This document shows positions 1 through 12,690 of a stretch of 64,000 nucleotides of DNA, one piece after another; within the stretch, counting starts at the first letter, position 1, and every line of letters starts with the position of its first letter. The stretch is from Gavia stellata (taxonomy: Eukaryota; Chordata; Aves; Gaviiformes; Gaviidae), in the NCBI RefSeq assembly GCF_030936135.1, contig NC_082597.1, positions 75,808,495 to 75,872,494 on the forward strand, written 5' to 3'. The translations under genes and the position numbers were made by a program. The notes beneath the pieces were generated by a model that saw only the letters and a program-made list of their open reading frames with translations, was not told the DNA's origin and ran no database searches.

Positions 1-2255
1 CCTGAATTTCCAGATACACTACACGTAAGGATATGCACTAACAGAAAGCATCAAGTCCACTTTACGTATTTTACCTATCCTCAGTAACACTCAGTGAGGC
101 TGTGGATGAGTTCAAAATCTTTCTCGCCTTTTTTTTTTTTGGTAGGCTAGGGTTTCACTTTTTCAGGAAAGTTCCTGTTAAATTCAGATCTTCCAAGCTT
201 GTTCTAAACCTAAGGGTGTACTAATCCAGAAGTCCAGGAGAAAAAAAACTCACCTCTGTATTATACAGTTTTGGGGGGAGGAAATAGAGAAATATTTTCT
301 TGCATGCTGAAAGTTAAATATTAATATTCATAGAACTGCTGATCTGAAACTAGAAAACTGAGCATGGGTGTTTTTATAGGCCTTTCAGTAAGGAAGGAAA
401 GAAAATTTTGGTTCACTAGATTTCAAGTGATAAGAACAGGAAAGTGGCATTTTTTTAGTAGCATGTGAGAAATTTCTAGTAATTTATCCTACGTCTTCTC
501 TTTCATTCCTTTGTCTAGCCACCTCAATAACACTACTTTCCAACAATATGAGCCTATGTTCAAGTAAGGATCAGATGCAGCACTCTGCTCTCCCTGTTCC
601 TAGAGAAAGATTTTTTAAATGCAAAAAAAACCCCAAAACAAAAAAACCAAAATCCCACCCTTTTTCAGGTAAAAGATCTCACTAAAGTTTCACAATTAGA
701 TACTAAATTTAAGAGCTTAAACCAGCAGGATTTGGGGTGATACTTAACATTTTTACCTTATTTCCTGTGAAAGTTGAGAAATGTCAAGAGCAGGTTATTT
801 ACGACGTGAGTTCTGCTAACCTGCCTATTTAAGTGATTCAGGTTTTTTAAAGGAACTGAATTCCCTTCAGTGGCAACTTTGTTACAGTTTCATAAAACAT
901 GGAGCTGTAGAATTAACATTGTAGTAAGTAAAGACCATTGCGAATTTCCTGTGTCCCTGTAGAGTCTAATGGGCCTAAAATAAGACAATTCTACAGAAAA
1001 ATTCAGTTTAAAATTTGGAAGCGACCTGGTTTCCATTTCTCAGTCCGGTTTCTCCGAAAGGTCATAGCCAGTGAATGGAAACACAAGTCTAGCACGGGAA
1101 GCTGAGACCAACCACATGGTATGCATTGACTGAACAGGTCAAACAAACACATCAGTGACAAAGCAATTGGCATTTAAAAGGTTCTAATTTAGACATCAGA
1201 TCAGTTGTGTTAATTTTCTTACTAACTGTTGAATTCAGCCTCAACTGTGACCAAGTTTAAAATGAAAGAGGGTTGTGCTGTTGGGGACTGTTCCTAGAAC
1301 AGATCCACAAAACTATTCTCCCCCAATTCTTGTGTGAGTTCATGTATAATTCTGCTTACACAAGATAACTAGGGAAAAGAAGGTTGACCCAACCTCCATG
1401 CCAAAATGAAGACGTAGCAGTATGCACTGCGTGGAAATGCCCACAGACATGCTGCCTGGCATCTGGGTAGCTAGCCCATCCCTTGTGTGTCCAAACAGGT
1501 GAAGCCCATCCTGGCTGTGGAAGGAGTACCCCATGCAACTGTCTGCTAATGAAGCTGAATCTGTGTGTGTGTGTTGGGGGAGTATAATTGTAGTCTAAGA
1601 CTGTTGTAATCTATCAGAGCTGTAGGTTTTGTATACCATGCTAGAATTACAGAGCATTGAGGGAGACCCTAAACGATCATCTTCTGTGCTTGTGAAGGAG
1701 CGGTGAACCAGCCAGGATTTGGCCTCATTGTACAACATGCAGTACGCTTGCAGAGTGAGAGAGTTCTGTCCATAAAAATTTACACTCTAAATAGAAAACG
1801 TTAAGAACAACAAGAGAAGGGAATTATTCTCCTTTTAGGAAAAAAAGAACTAAATGAGCTGTCCAAGTCATGCTGGACGCTTCTGGCAGAGCTAAGATTT
1901 GGTGCCAGACTGATGCTCAGCTGATGTCTTTTTTCAGAGTGCTCACTACTACCTTTATTTGCTCACATCTGTTATGCCAAAATTTTTCTCAGGTGATAGG
2001 AGAAACATCCGGTAGTCATCCAAGAAGCAATATAAACAGACTAGTAGTAACCCCTAAAAAGTAATAGTGAGTGTTGATTCGCTTTCTAAATTATGAGAGT
2101 AAAATACCTTTCAACTTTTCCATTTACAGTTCAATTTAAAAATTGGAGGCTTTCTCATCAAAAGGAGAAGTGTTAGTTGCCCAGCTGCAAATAGAATCTG
2201 AAAGTGCTGCTTTATGCTTGCTGCTGCTCACCAGATGTTTTCTCTTTCCTGGCAG
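1..2255 (+). other. RASSF8: RASSF8 intron (upstream part)
   Basis: Non-coding sequence before the first RASSF8 exon in the window. It ends in a good acceptor: a pyrimidine-rich run followed by CAG at 2253-2255. I see no further RASSF8 exon here; the open frames on either strand lack family resemblance and flanking splice sites. Earlier RASSF8 exons, including the one for the N-terminal RA domain, must lie upstream of the window. Short A/T-rich runs are the only other structure noticed. Confidence 0.8.
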
Positions 2256-3669
2256 GACAGGGAACAAGAACTGGAGCAACTGACAAAGGAGCTGCGACAG
2301 GTCAATCTCCAACAGTTCATCCAGCAAACAGGAACGAAGGTCACGGTGCTGCCAGCAGACCCTGTTGAGGTGGAGGCCCCACATGTGGAGCTCGAGAGAG
2401 GTGCAGTACTCAGAATGCTTTTGGTGGGCGGGAGAAGGGGATGGCAATGCGTTTACCTGCTGTGTTAATGCTAGCACTCATAAATGAAGTGAATGCTTTG
2501 TTAGCGAAGAAGTTAGCAAAGTATTACGAAAGCACAGTGTCAAATATTTCTCTTCATTTCAAGGGTTTAGCAAGCTATAAATAAAGTGCAGTATGTAAAT
2601 AACTTCTCTCCCACTGTGCCTAGGCATGTGTTTGTCCCATCAGTAACCCATTAGACCAGTAGCTTTCACGTGTGGCTGCCATGGCTGCAGGCATGTAAGC
2701 TGGCACGCAACATGATTGCATGTCTTGACGTTGCTGTTCATCTGGGTTCTTCCTCTTCTGGGGGGATGTGTTGTCAAAGTAGAAAAAGGAATGTGTCTGG
2801 ATCTCAAGAAATCCCAGACAGCCGCCACACAGGAATAGGAGCTAATCCAGCTGGGCTGCCAGCCATCCGGAAGTCCTGCACAGATGGCTGTTATGGCATG
2901 TGCAAATTGACTTTGCCCCTAGTGAGATCAGTGCATTCTGCACATGCCCACATCCGAATTCAGAATTTCCTAGACAGAAACATGGGAGCACTTCAAATGT
3001 GTGTCACAACTGTGGCACAAGCAAAAACTCCTTTGCTGTGGCTCAGCCTCTGCTGTGGTGTGCTTTACCCAGTACCCTGCTTGTATTCCTCTTACCTGGT
3101 TTTGTCCCTTCTCTCAGAAAACTTTCTAACCAAAAGGCATTGGGAGGATAGGGAGGTGGGGACAGAAGGAAAGACAGCCAGGCTTTAAATGTCAGCACTT
3201 ACATGAAAATTCTGTTAAGTGGGCAGGAAGCTGAAGCTTTGAGTTACGTATAGGTACAAGCTCTTCCTGCACATTACTGTATAAATGTATTGCATGTATC
3301 CATGTGCATGTTCCTTGTGGGAGGGTAATTATATTGAGACGGTATATCTTTCTGTTCTGAAATGAGTAGGAGGTGTGCACCTTAGATCTCATCACTTCCT
3401 AGTCAGGCATTTGAATTTTTTGTTGTATGTGGTATCAGTTTCTCTATACTTCACTAAGCACACACTGCACTAAGCAGGAAGAAGAGAGGTGTTCTACAGA
3501 CATTACTCTTGATGATGACTTTTCTGACTGCCCTTTTTCTTGTGCAGAGCCAACATTTCAGTCTGGGTCACTGAAGCGCCCTGGCTCGTCGAGGCAACTC
3601 CCCAGTAACCTTCGGATTCTGCAGAATCCCCTGTCGTCTGGTTTTAACCCGGAGGGCATTTATGTATGA
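2256..3669 (+). CDS. RASSF8: RASSF8, last two coding exons (3' partial gene)
   Basis: This is the 3' end of the gene for Ras association domain family member 8, an N-terminal RASSF protein linked to adherens junctions and restraint of NF-kB signalling (family knowledge). Two exons are visible. The first, 2256-2400, starts in phase 0 after a CAG acceptor and encodes the charged coiled-coil end, with [17 protein letters not shown] followed by [11 protein letters not shown]. It ends GAGAGAG|gtgcag and leaves one base of a split codon. The second, 3548-3669, follows tgtgcag, completes that codon as Glu, and encodes [19 protein letters not shown] through NPEGIYV before TGA at 3667-3669. The intron is 2401-3547. 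The C-terminus matches the human protein as I remember it nearly residue for residue. The first exon gives 48 codons plus a base, the second 40 codons plus stop. The RA domain is outside the window. Confidence 0.94.
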
Positions 3670-3975
3670 CAGTACATACCTCTTCTGGAGAGGACCTAGC
3701 AAGGTACCCTGGACGAGATACACTTTTGTTTTATTCTGCCAATGATGAATGGAAGAAGATTTTTTTTTTTAAGTCACCGTTTTTTTTTTCTTCTTCCTGC
3801 AACACACCACTTGGAGCCATACCCTGTGCACTGATGCTAAAGAGACAGAGGAACTGTCTTGATTCATAATTGGCAAGGATGAACTTGCTGTAAACACAGC
3901 TAGAGTGCAAAAACCTTCATTTGTTTTTGCCGCTTCAGAAGTGTTTGGGAAAGTATTGTTTCTTGTATAGGCATA

Positions 3976-3981
3976 AATAAA
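3976..3981 (+). terminator. RASSF8: Proximal polyadenylation signal of RASSF8 (candidate)
   Basis: Canonical AATAAA about 310 bases after the RASSF8 stop codon, on the coding strand. It would give a short 3' UTR isoform. Seen directly; use of the site is not shown. Confidence 0.45.
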
Positions 3982-4714
3982 AGACTGAGGGTGAAGGAAA
4001 CCATGTATGCAACTTATCTGAGGTTTAATTTATTCCCTTTCATCAATGGACGTGTGAATGTTGACCTTTTATATTTTTATTTTTAACTTGTGAATAATCA
4101 CGTATGGCTGTACGGCAGTCTGACAAGGTGACTTTAATTTGCGTGTACAAACATCCACCATTTGATCAAGTACAACAATTTGCAATGCAGAGTCTTGTGG
4201 AGTGCTGAACCATTAAAATGGTTTCTCACCACTGACTTGTTAATTTCTGTTGTGGGTCATAATATCTCATGTTCCATCCATTGCTACCTTTTAAGGCTTG
4301 AAAAGTGAGCTTGTAGGATTTACTTGCTGTTGAATCTGCCTTGAATGAAGCACCTAGTGTTCAAAAGATTTACAGAATTTAAACCTTGGCTTGGTAAAAA
4401 GATTTCCAGCATATGATTGAGGATGCACTAGTTAGATGATATTTTATTATATAAAATGTATATTTGAAATATTTTGCCACATTGTATATGCCTTTTGAGA
4501 AAAGAACAATGTAAGAAGTTGTCTTCATATATCTTACCAAAAGAGAGTAGGAGGCTTTCACTGTGTGTGATTTTATACTTTGTTTTCCACTAGCCATTAC
4601 AGTGTTCTTGTTTTGCAGTAACTCTTGCTGTTGGAGGAGAAAAAAAACACAAGAGAAATTAGTATCCTCTTCCAGCCTTCCAGAATTCACTCAAGTTTTG
4701 TGGAGGGAAGAAAC

Positions 4715-4795
4715 CTGGCAGAGAGTCCCATGAAGTCAATAGCAGAGCTTCTGTTGACTTGAGCGGGGCCAGGATTTCCTTCCAGGTCCCCAGTG
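4715..4795. repeat. Ancient sauropsid interspersed repeat fragment
   Basis: Contains the words CCATGAAGTCAATAGCAG and TTGACTTGAGCGGGGCCAGG. They resemble the recurrent 'gaagtcaatggga ... ttgacttcaatgggg(c)cagg' motif of very old repeats in birds, turtles and crocodilians. The family name is not assigned. It lies inside the RASSF8 3' UTR. Confidence 0.5.
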
Positions 4796-7159
4796 CTAAT
4801 TGGTAGACCTTTAGCCTCTTTGAAAGATGTGTTGCTGCTCAGTCACTTACAGAATATAAAGCCTACAAACAGGAAATTCACACATTTGGTAGTAATTTTT
4901 TATGAAACGTGAAAAGAGAACTTTATCGTATCTTGATGTCTCTCTAATGCAATCAAAGCCAAGCAAGGATTAGACAAAACGGCTTCCATGCAGAAAATAA
5001 GACACTACCAAGGAGCATGTTGGTTACGGGCCTTGAAATTAGATTGCTAAAGCGGACACCAAGTTTGTAGAGAAAGTGACTGGCATCAGTGGGACACTTT
5101 GTATACGTTAGGAGGCTGGCCTCATGGATGAGTTGGAGAAAGGATGGGCCTTACCTAGTTGCATTTGGATTTCCTGTTCTAACAGCAACTCATACCATAA
5201 TCCCCACCTTTGAGATCCCTTTGAGATGAGAGGGGGTCACCGTGCTTTCCCTGCAGTGTTGAATACCTGGACTTCACTCAGTGGCAAGATGACAGAACTC
5301 CTGATGTCTTTGGTAGGGTCAGGATTTTACCACTGGTAGGAAACTCAAAGCTTTTTGCCATAGAAAGTACTTCAGAATTCTTAACTCCTAGCATCCTCTT
5401 GTGTTGATTTACTGATGTGCAGATAAATGTTAATTTAAATTTCCTTTCTTAAAAAAGGAGCTTCCTGACAAATGGAAGTTTTATAAGATAAAGTAGAAGA
5501 TGAAGGACTCTTGAGTGTTTAATGCATTTTTTTCCCCTTTCCACTTACTAATGGCATCATATATTCTAAAAATGCTGCTGTATTTAGACTAACAGCGACA
5601 AATAAGGCTGTGAATATATAAAGGACCTTTCCAAATGGATTCTGAATTTTTACTGTTTAACTTATCAGGTCGTCTTTTTTTTTTTTGTGAGCAAACTGGA
5701 AAATGAGATGTTCCTACCTGAGGAATCTTTGCAGTGCTCACAGAATTTACTGTTAGTTTATCACAATTCTGTGCTCATGTTTACTGTGCCCGTAACTTTG
5801 TATTAAAAAAGTGTATATATATATATAGTAAAAAAAAGTGTAAAATACACATAGTTTGGGGACAATATCTGTCCAAGGTACTTGAGCATATATGCCTTAC
5901 ATTCTGCGTTCAATTTACAGAAATAAAATGGCCCTCTCCAGTGGATATCTTGCATCTTCAGCACCTCTTGATGTTAGAGAACTGAGGCACTTGGCACCTT
6001 GCAAAGTCTGGCCCAAATTATGCTGCATGGGGGTGGGGGGAAACACAAGGAAAAGCCTGTTGCAATTTCAGTCTTGTACTGAGATGAAATATTTTTAAGG
6101 CAGATCAGCACACTTACCCAGTTAATGTTTTTGTCATACTTTGTGACTGGTCCATCTCCCACAGTTGTCAGTTTGAGCTGAATTGGGCTCTTGCTTCATA
6201 AAAACTGCTCTCTTTCTCTGCCAGGATATTCTTTAAGGTGGAGGGAGGAGGAAAAGCATGAAAAGGAAAGAGAAGAGCAGCTTTGGAGGGCTTGAGTTAT
6301 GGCTTTGTAATACAATCAAGGAAGGAATTTGCCATTTAAGTTAAAAAATAGCATCTGCTGATTGCAGCAGCTGTTTGACAGAAGGGCTAGCCTGGAGCTG
6401 GCTCAGGAGCAGCCACTGCATCATCATTGAGTGGACCCTCCTTGTCAGGGCTTTAGCATGTCAAGGTGATCTGAAAAACGTTTACAGCTTCAGCCACTGT
6501 TGTGGCAAAGGAGAGGCTTTGGTATCCAAACCTGTCATTTGCGAGACACTGACAAATCCCCCTGCCCCCACCATACTCCTCTTGCTTATTGAATTTCACC
6601 CAGGTTAAAGTTCTGTAGCATTTTCACCCTCTCTGTAAATAAACCAAAAATGGCATGCCCTTGCATTAAATGTGAATTGAACAACGTATTACAGTTATAA
6701 AAATTCCTCACATTGTGGCGTTAGGAGTTTTGCTTCTGATCAACTGCAGAACCTCAGTCTTTCTTTACAAGTGTAGACAAAATTATTTTCAGAAGTGTTT
6801 CAAACCTACTTAAGGGGCATTAGCAGAAAGGAAGCTACACATACTAATTTTAACAAGTGCCATATTATTTACTGGCCAGCATGATAAAAATGGGGTTTTT
6901 TGCTTGCGTTAAATAGTTGAATACACAAGCACTATTTTCCAGTGTATAGGGAATTTATATGGAGAACTCCTGTAATTTATTACTAAGGGAAATTAACTCT
7001 GTACCTCTCTCATCTGTGAGGATACAGTTTATTTTTGCTGGTGATGCTATGTTGTTAGGGGAAAAGAGGGGGGTTTGACCGTTTGAAAAGCCAGTAGGTT
7101 AAGGCTAAGGTAAACATTCTGAATGCCTGAGCAATGGAGAAACCCAAGTCCCACTCTGA

Positions 7160-7235
7160 AAAGTCAGCTGGGAACCTGCCTCCCATTATCTTTCAGTGGG
7201 ACTTAGGTTCCCAAGTGCCTGAATTGCTTCTGGAA
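7160..7235. repeat. Ancient sauropsid interspersed repeat fragment
   Basis: Includes TTTCAGTGGGACTTAGGTTC followed by AAGTGCCTGAA. This matches the common 'ttcaatgggacttaggtgcctaa' word of old amniote repeats. Short and eroded; near the end of the RASSF8 3' UTR. Family not assigned. Confidence 0.5.
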
Positions 7236-7809
7236 GTGGTATGTTAGCTTTGAGATTACTTGCTTTCCTAAACCCTAGCAAGTTGGAAGGGAGTTCTTGA
7301 AGAACTACCACTAGCCTTAGCAATATGCAAACATACTTTCATTGTGAGGTAAGAGGGAAAAGATCTTTAGTAAAATAAAAATCTCCTCTTGGGGCAATAA
7401 TTGCCTTGGTTTTAGCGTGAAGAGTATTGCATTATTTTAGTGAACTGGGATCATATGAGTATGAGCAAAAAAATTGATCTTGTAATTTTTAGTGAGTTGT
7501 CTTGAAGCATATAAATTTCTGATGTGCATTAACTTGAGTGAATTGGGCCTTAATGATCCATGTAAATAACAAAACTGTATTCAGATATTTTTTCCAGAAA
7601 ATAGTCTCTAATGGTCTGTACTGTATTAAAATAAGTGTCAAAGTGTTACTTTTATATTACACTTTTTTTTTTCTTAGAACATTGAAACATGCATGTTTAT
7701 TCTATTTGCTACAGTATTTTAATGTTTTGGATGAAGGCCATCGGTTGTATGGAGATGACAAAACAATCATTCTGTCTATTTATTCAGTATTGCTGCTTAA
7801 AGTTTTCAA

Positions 7810-7815
7810 AATAAA
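7810..7815 (+). terminator. RASSF8: Distal polyadenylation signal of RASSF8 (candidate)
   Basis: AATAAA in the context CAAAATAAAGCTTTC, followed 30-60 bases later by a GT/T-rich stretch (ggtgttttttt) typical of a downstream element. It lies at the end of the AT-rich block after RASSF8, so it is the best candidate for the main 3' end. Confidence 0.6.
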
Positions 7816-7835
7816 GCTTTCAATGCCAATATAGT

Positions 7836-10800
7836 GACTGATTGAAAGCTGTTCTAGCTCTCTTCAGGTGTTTTTTTCTATGTTTATAGAAAACTTAAAT
7901 AAGTGAAACTTGGTATATAAACTGTTATACCAGCAAAGAATTATTGCAATAATATTGTGGGGAGGGGTTGGGGGTAAGTGTGTGTAGTATATACATAAAT
8001 ATATGCATGCAGCGAATGCATTTAGGTCTCAAGTAAATGGAGTGCTGAAGAATGTTCAAATCCTTTGTGGTCTTGCAAGCAACTTACACATGCGATCAAA
8101 TACTGGTTAGTGCTTCATGCCACTGTGCAGTGCTTGTGAGGGGCAGAACAAGCAGAGGTGATCACAAAGGATCAAATCGGAGCCCTTTGAACCAACTTGG
8201 GATTTAAGCACATTCCTGAGTATTCCATAGATGTGTTCTGAATTGGGCCTAAAAGCATGTTCTGATACAAAAATCTTTCAGTTGCAGCAAGGATGCCTTG
8301 TTTCAAGCATAGCTGGTACGTCTGAAAATTTGAGTAGTTCTGAAATGGATCAAGTATGTCTGCTCTATTTGTAAAGGGTATCAAAATGCAGAGAACGTTC
8401 ACCCTCATGATCACCCCGTGAAACTACTAACCAGGGGTTCTGACTGGAAGGTTTGAATTGCTGACGCTTTAACCTAGAGAAGCAACGCAAACTAACTGTG
8501 AAAACACGAGTGAGCATTCTATTCGTGCTCTGCTTCAATGCAAGATGAAAATCTGTATTATATGTAACTATATTTTTTGTCATTTAAAAAGCTTCTATTT
8601 TTTATTATTCTCATGAATGGTTGACAAGAGATATTGGATATGCTCCCATACAATAAATTCCCCTCTGAAACTTTGGGTCTTTACAGTTCATGGTTTGCTG
8701 GAATTGCAGCGTATGTCTCGCGCGCATCTCGTGATACAGCTACTGGAACTCTGTCTGTCAAAGAACACTTAGCCTGAAAGCAGGTCAAGGTAATGCTCGG
8801 TGTGTCTAGAGCTCAAACGCTTTCAGAAATGGCCGTGTGTCGAGCATTAGGACACAATGAACACTCCTAAATGGCAATTTACTTGGACGTGTGGGACACA
8901 CAGCTGGTTGGTGTGCGGCCTCTATGGCAGACAAAAGAGGTCCTCTATCATGAAGTGTGAACATGCTGTATCTGTTTTAATCAGATACAGCCCAGGAACT
9001 ACAAGAGAATGGAGTAGCTTGTTTTCAGCTGGGGAACTGTTACTAAGATTACTATTAATCCTGAAAAGATAGAATTGGTCAGCGACTCAGAGGAAGTGTA
9101 ACTTAAAGCCAAAAAGGCAGGGGTTTGTTTGGAGATGATCAGGGGGAGGAATTGAATGTACAGAATCTTCACACAACAAATACAAGGTGCACAGATGCTT
9201 CAGAGAGCAGGAAGAAATTAAACTTTGAACAAGGAACTGAAGACCCTATTCAGGCTTCGTGCTTGTGCTGAAGACCGGAGGGCCTGTGAAAGATCACTTG
9301 AGATCATTTGAGTTAATCAAGGCAGGGAACTTGCTACAGCTGGGGACTTGTGATTTAAGCCATCCAAACGCAGTCCTTAGTCTAATATCCCAACAAATGG
9401 CTTTTCCTAAGCCAGCTGGAGCTTAATCTCATTAGATGTGAGGAGAAATGAGCTAACAGTAGTAGCACTGTTGACTGGCAATAAGACAAAGAATGTCATG
9501 AGCTTCACTGAAACCCTAGCATGTGGCATTCATATTGGCAGGACCATGTAAGTTGTACAGGACCTCTGCTCCAGAAAGGTACCCTTTTCTGCTTCTGTGC
9601 AAGTCAGCTGGCTGGGTTTTGTGGTAACTAAGGTTTCCCAGCACATTCAGTAGAGCCAGGGGTACAGCTAATGGTTCTGATCTTTTGCTTTGCCTTTAAA
9701 GAACAGAGTGGTATATTTGTGCGTGACTGCTGCAGCACTAACTAGCTCAGTGTAACTGGACCACTAATGAGTTGCAAAACCAGACCAGATCAATGGTCCA
9801 TTTCATTTCGAATTTACTGAGTTCTTTTGCCTGTCACATCTTTGTCAGCTAGGTGGTATTTCTTTAGAATCCCAATTTTTAATGATTGTTTCCACTAAGT
9901 TGTCTAGTGTCTGAAGTAGGGCACAATGAGCAACGGTCCCCATTATTGACTTTCTTGAAAATTATATATTTGCTACCTTTGGTATTGTAGCTAGTGTTAA
10001 TGAGTGAGTATTTTCTAGGTCAGCCACTGCTTCATCATTAACTTGCTCCAGAAATACTGGATGGAGACAATCTCAGCAGGTCTGTTTTGTTCCATTTTTC
10101 CAGGTGGGTATGCGTTGTACTTTCTTCCACCCTTTGCAGCGAGTTCCCTGTTCCATGTGCTGTCAGGTCAGCAAACTGTGGGGTTGATTTGTTAAGCATG
10201 AGCTACTGTCTGATGGGTGACTTGAAAAGAGCCTTTTTGGCATTTGCTAGTGCAACAAGGAACTTGATGCAAACGGAAATGATAAACTTAATTGAGCAAC
10301 CTCAACACTTGTCTGATCAACTCAGACACTGCCGGTGTCCTCATGCCACTTCTGGTGGGTCTGTCTGTGCCTCCCCCGAGCAAGAAACCTCCTTGCTGTC
10401 ATATAGACAGCCCTGGTGTTTCTTTCCCGTGAATGTGTATTTGCTTTGCACTGACTCCTGACTAAGACATACATCTGTCCCTCGTGCAAACTGAAGTTTG
10501 ATTTCTAGAGAGGCTTTTCTGATCTGAATCCCTGGCTATGGAAAGGCTGCAGGGATCTCTGCAATCTCCTGTGGAGTGAGAGGGTGTTACCACAGTATCA
10601 TCACATTTTTTTTGTTCAGTCATCTGGAAGTTGAAGGAGGTGAAATACAGCTACAGCAGAATGGGTCTTCAGCTGCGAGAGCTGGCAGTTGGGTGTTCAT
10701 CTCCAGAATTTGCTTTGGTCCACATGGGTGAAATATATGATACTTTGATTTCAGTTTCCAGTCCTCTGAGTCAGGGGTATAACAAGGGAAAGCAGAGTTA

Positions 10801-11364
10801 GGAAAACAATGTGAAGTCCAATCAACAGGACAGATCCCTGTACAGTAACACACTGATGAATGGGATTTGGACTGCAACAGTTATAACCTATGTCCTACAC
10901 CCCTATCTCATAATGTAATTACTTTATTAATTACCTATGTATTGGCTTGTTCCCCAACAGCATGCTTTCATATATACTGTTCCTGCAAAATAGAGAATGA
11001 TGCTACTGTTCAAGCTATAGTTTTCCCTTTCTGTGCATCTTCTTTGCATATGCTATTTTGTGCCTGTTTTTTCAGCTGCCCTTTGTCTTGCTTTACCCCT
11101 CTGCAGAAGGAGGAAGGCAGTAAGTAATTGGAAAACTTAGTGAGAAAATGCAATATAAAAGACCTAATATTCAATCCTGGGTCAAGGTGGAGGGAAGAAA
11201 AGTTTTCTATTGTTTCTTTTTAATGAGCAAAAGTTTTGAAGAAAAATATTAAGAGCTCCAGCTGGGCTTATGGGAAGTCCACTTAAAAAAACCTTATCCA
11301 ATGAAACACAGATGAGTGCCAATAATTACCTGCCCAGATATTTTAAAAGGGAGGGCTTCTGGTT
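7836..11364. other. Intergenic stretch, no gene seen
   Basis: No exon, RNA gene or island is supported here. A fragment of ancient repeat is visible near 8185-8265 (GGATTTAAGCACATTCCTGA, then GAATTGGGCCT). Open frames, including one of 124 codons at 10087-10461, have no recognisable motif and biased composition. The rest is ordinary AT-leaning sequence. Confidence 0.6.
8185..8265. repeat. Ancient sauropsid interspersed repeat fragment
   Basis: GGATTTAAGCACATTCCTGA and the following GAATTGGGCCTAAAAGC resemble the 'taagcacattcctgaattggggcc' word of the old repeat group seen elsewhere in the window. Short and diverged. Confidence 0.45.
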
Positions 11365-11392
11365 AAAAAAAAAAAGGGGGGGGGGGGGGGGG
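11365..11392 (+). repeat. Adjacent poly-A and poly-G runs
   Basis: Eleven A bases (11365-11375) run directly into about 17 G bases (11376-11392), then a purine-rich tail. Such a G run can form a quadruplex and is prone to length error in sequencing, so the exact count is uncertain. Confidence 0.85.
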
Positions 11393-12421
11393 AGGAAGGG
11401 GGATGTACACCAGTAAAACACCTTTAATCTGATTCGTATTTGCCCTGAAGTCCCTTTCACTACCCGTGTGATGGAAAGTGGAAGGAATCATCCAGCTTTA
11501 GAGCCAGTGACATGGTATCACAGGGTATCATCAGTAGCTCTTGCTAAAATAAAATTCAGGCCATCCTTTAAGTGGGGAATAACTGGAATTTCTTTGTTGT
11601 TGCCTATGAAGCTTCTCATAAATTACTACCTGTCACAACCTGCAATAGCATATCCCTTTTATCAGGTGTACCAAACTGCTTTTCATTAAATGTTATGTGC
11701 CCAGGAAAGATGATTTGACTTTAGCAGTCACAATCAACCTGAGGTGAACTTTGATCAACGAGGTAGAACTGCCCCTTCTGGAAAGCTGAGGAGAAACCCG
11801 AGAACACCAGCTGACCTTTACTATGCTTTGTTGCTACAAAGTTGTCTTAACTGTTCTCTTGACCTAGCAAATCTGCATCATGGTTACCAAGACTATGACC
11901 TGGATTCTGCATTGTCATGTAGCTGTCTCATGTACAAAACTAGCGTGGATGAGACAGCGACGCGGCTAAATGGGAAAGGTAACAATGTCCATTAGCTGTA
12001 CGGCTGGTGTGAAAGGTTACGCTAGAGGCAGGGCACCAGATAATCTTGTCCCCTTAACTCTGTCACATCCCTGCAATTACAAGGAGGTCTACACGAGAGG
12101 GCAGCAGTACATGCTGACATGCCTGAAGCAGCATAGCCATGCAGCTAGTTGAAAAGCAGATTTTATAGACACATATAACACATGATAGAGAATTATGTAA
12201 AATACACAACATTCCATCTTTAAATATGTTCTTTCAGAAAGGACACAATAATACTTATAAAAAACCACATCCTAGTCACAGTATGTGTGTAGCTGACGCA
12301 TGAATGATGCAATTCCTGTAGTTTCTGCGAGGAGGGCTCAGGCCTGGTGCCTTTCTGAAACCTGTACGGATGCATGTCGAAACATTCCATTTTAGAGACT
12401 ATCCTGTGCCTGGCGTATTTG

Positions 12422-12690
12422 CCTGGGACTGGGAAGCTCTTGTTTCGTTTCCCAGCTCTGCCACAGATTTCCTCTGTGCGACCTTGGGCAAGCTACTATA
12501 ATCCCTCTGGATTGGAGTCCCCCAGCTGTAAGCTTGAGATAACACTGCTTCATCCCCTTTGACTTTGTCTATATATACTGCAAGCCCTGTGGGGAACAGC
12601 ATCTTGTTTCCTATTTGTTTGGCAAATAGAACTTAGCACAACGTGGTCCTGATCGTGGCTGTGCCATCTACATACTATTGCAATGAAGTA
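12422..12690 (+). repeat. MIR-type CORE-SINE copy
   Basis: Reads CCCAGCTCTGCCACAG, then GCGACCTTGGGCAAGC, then GTAAGCTTGAGATAACACT, in the order expected for a tRNA-derived MIR body. It continues into GCAAGCCCTGTGGGGAACAG and TAGCACAACGTGGTCCTGAT, the tail type common in sauropsid copies. Plus orientation. A 62-codon frame across it is spurious. Confidence 0.75.

Larger units (their letters stand above)
3670..7835 (+). other. RASSF8: RASSF8 3' UTR
   Basis: AT-rich, non-coding sequence from the RASSF8 stop codon to just past an AATAAA at 7810-7815. The length, about 4.1 kb, suits the long 3' UTR known for this gene. An earlier AATAAA at 3976-3981 could give a short isoform. No convincing ORF is present. 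The UTR contains pieces of ancient interspersed repeats (near 4715-4795 and 7160-7235) and a short TA run near 5813-5828. The exact cleavage site is inferred. Confidence 0.7.
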
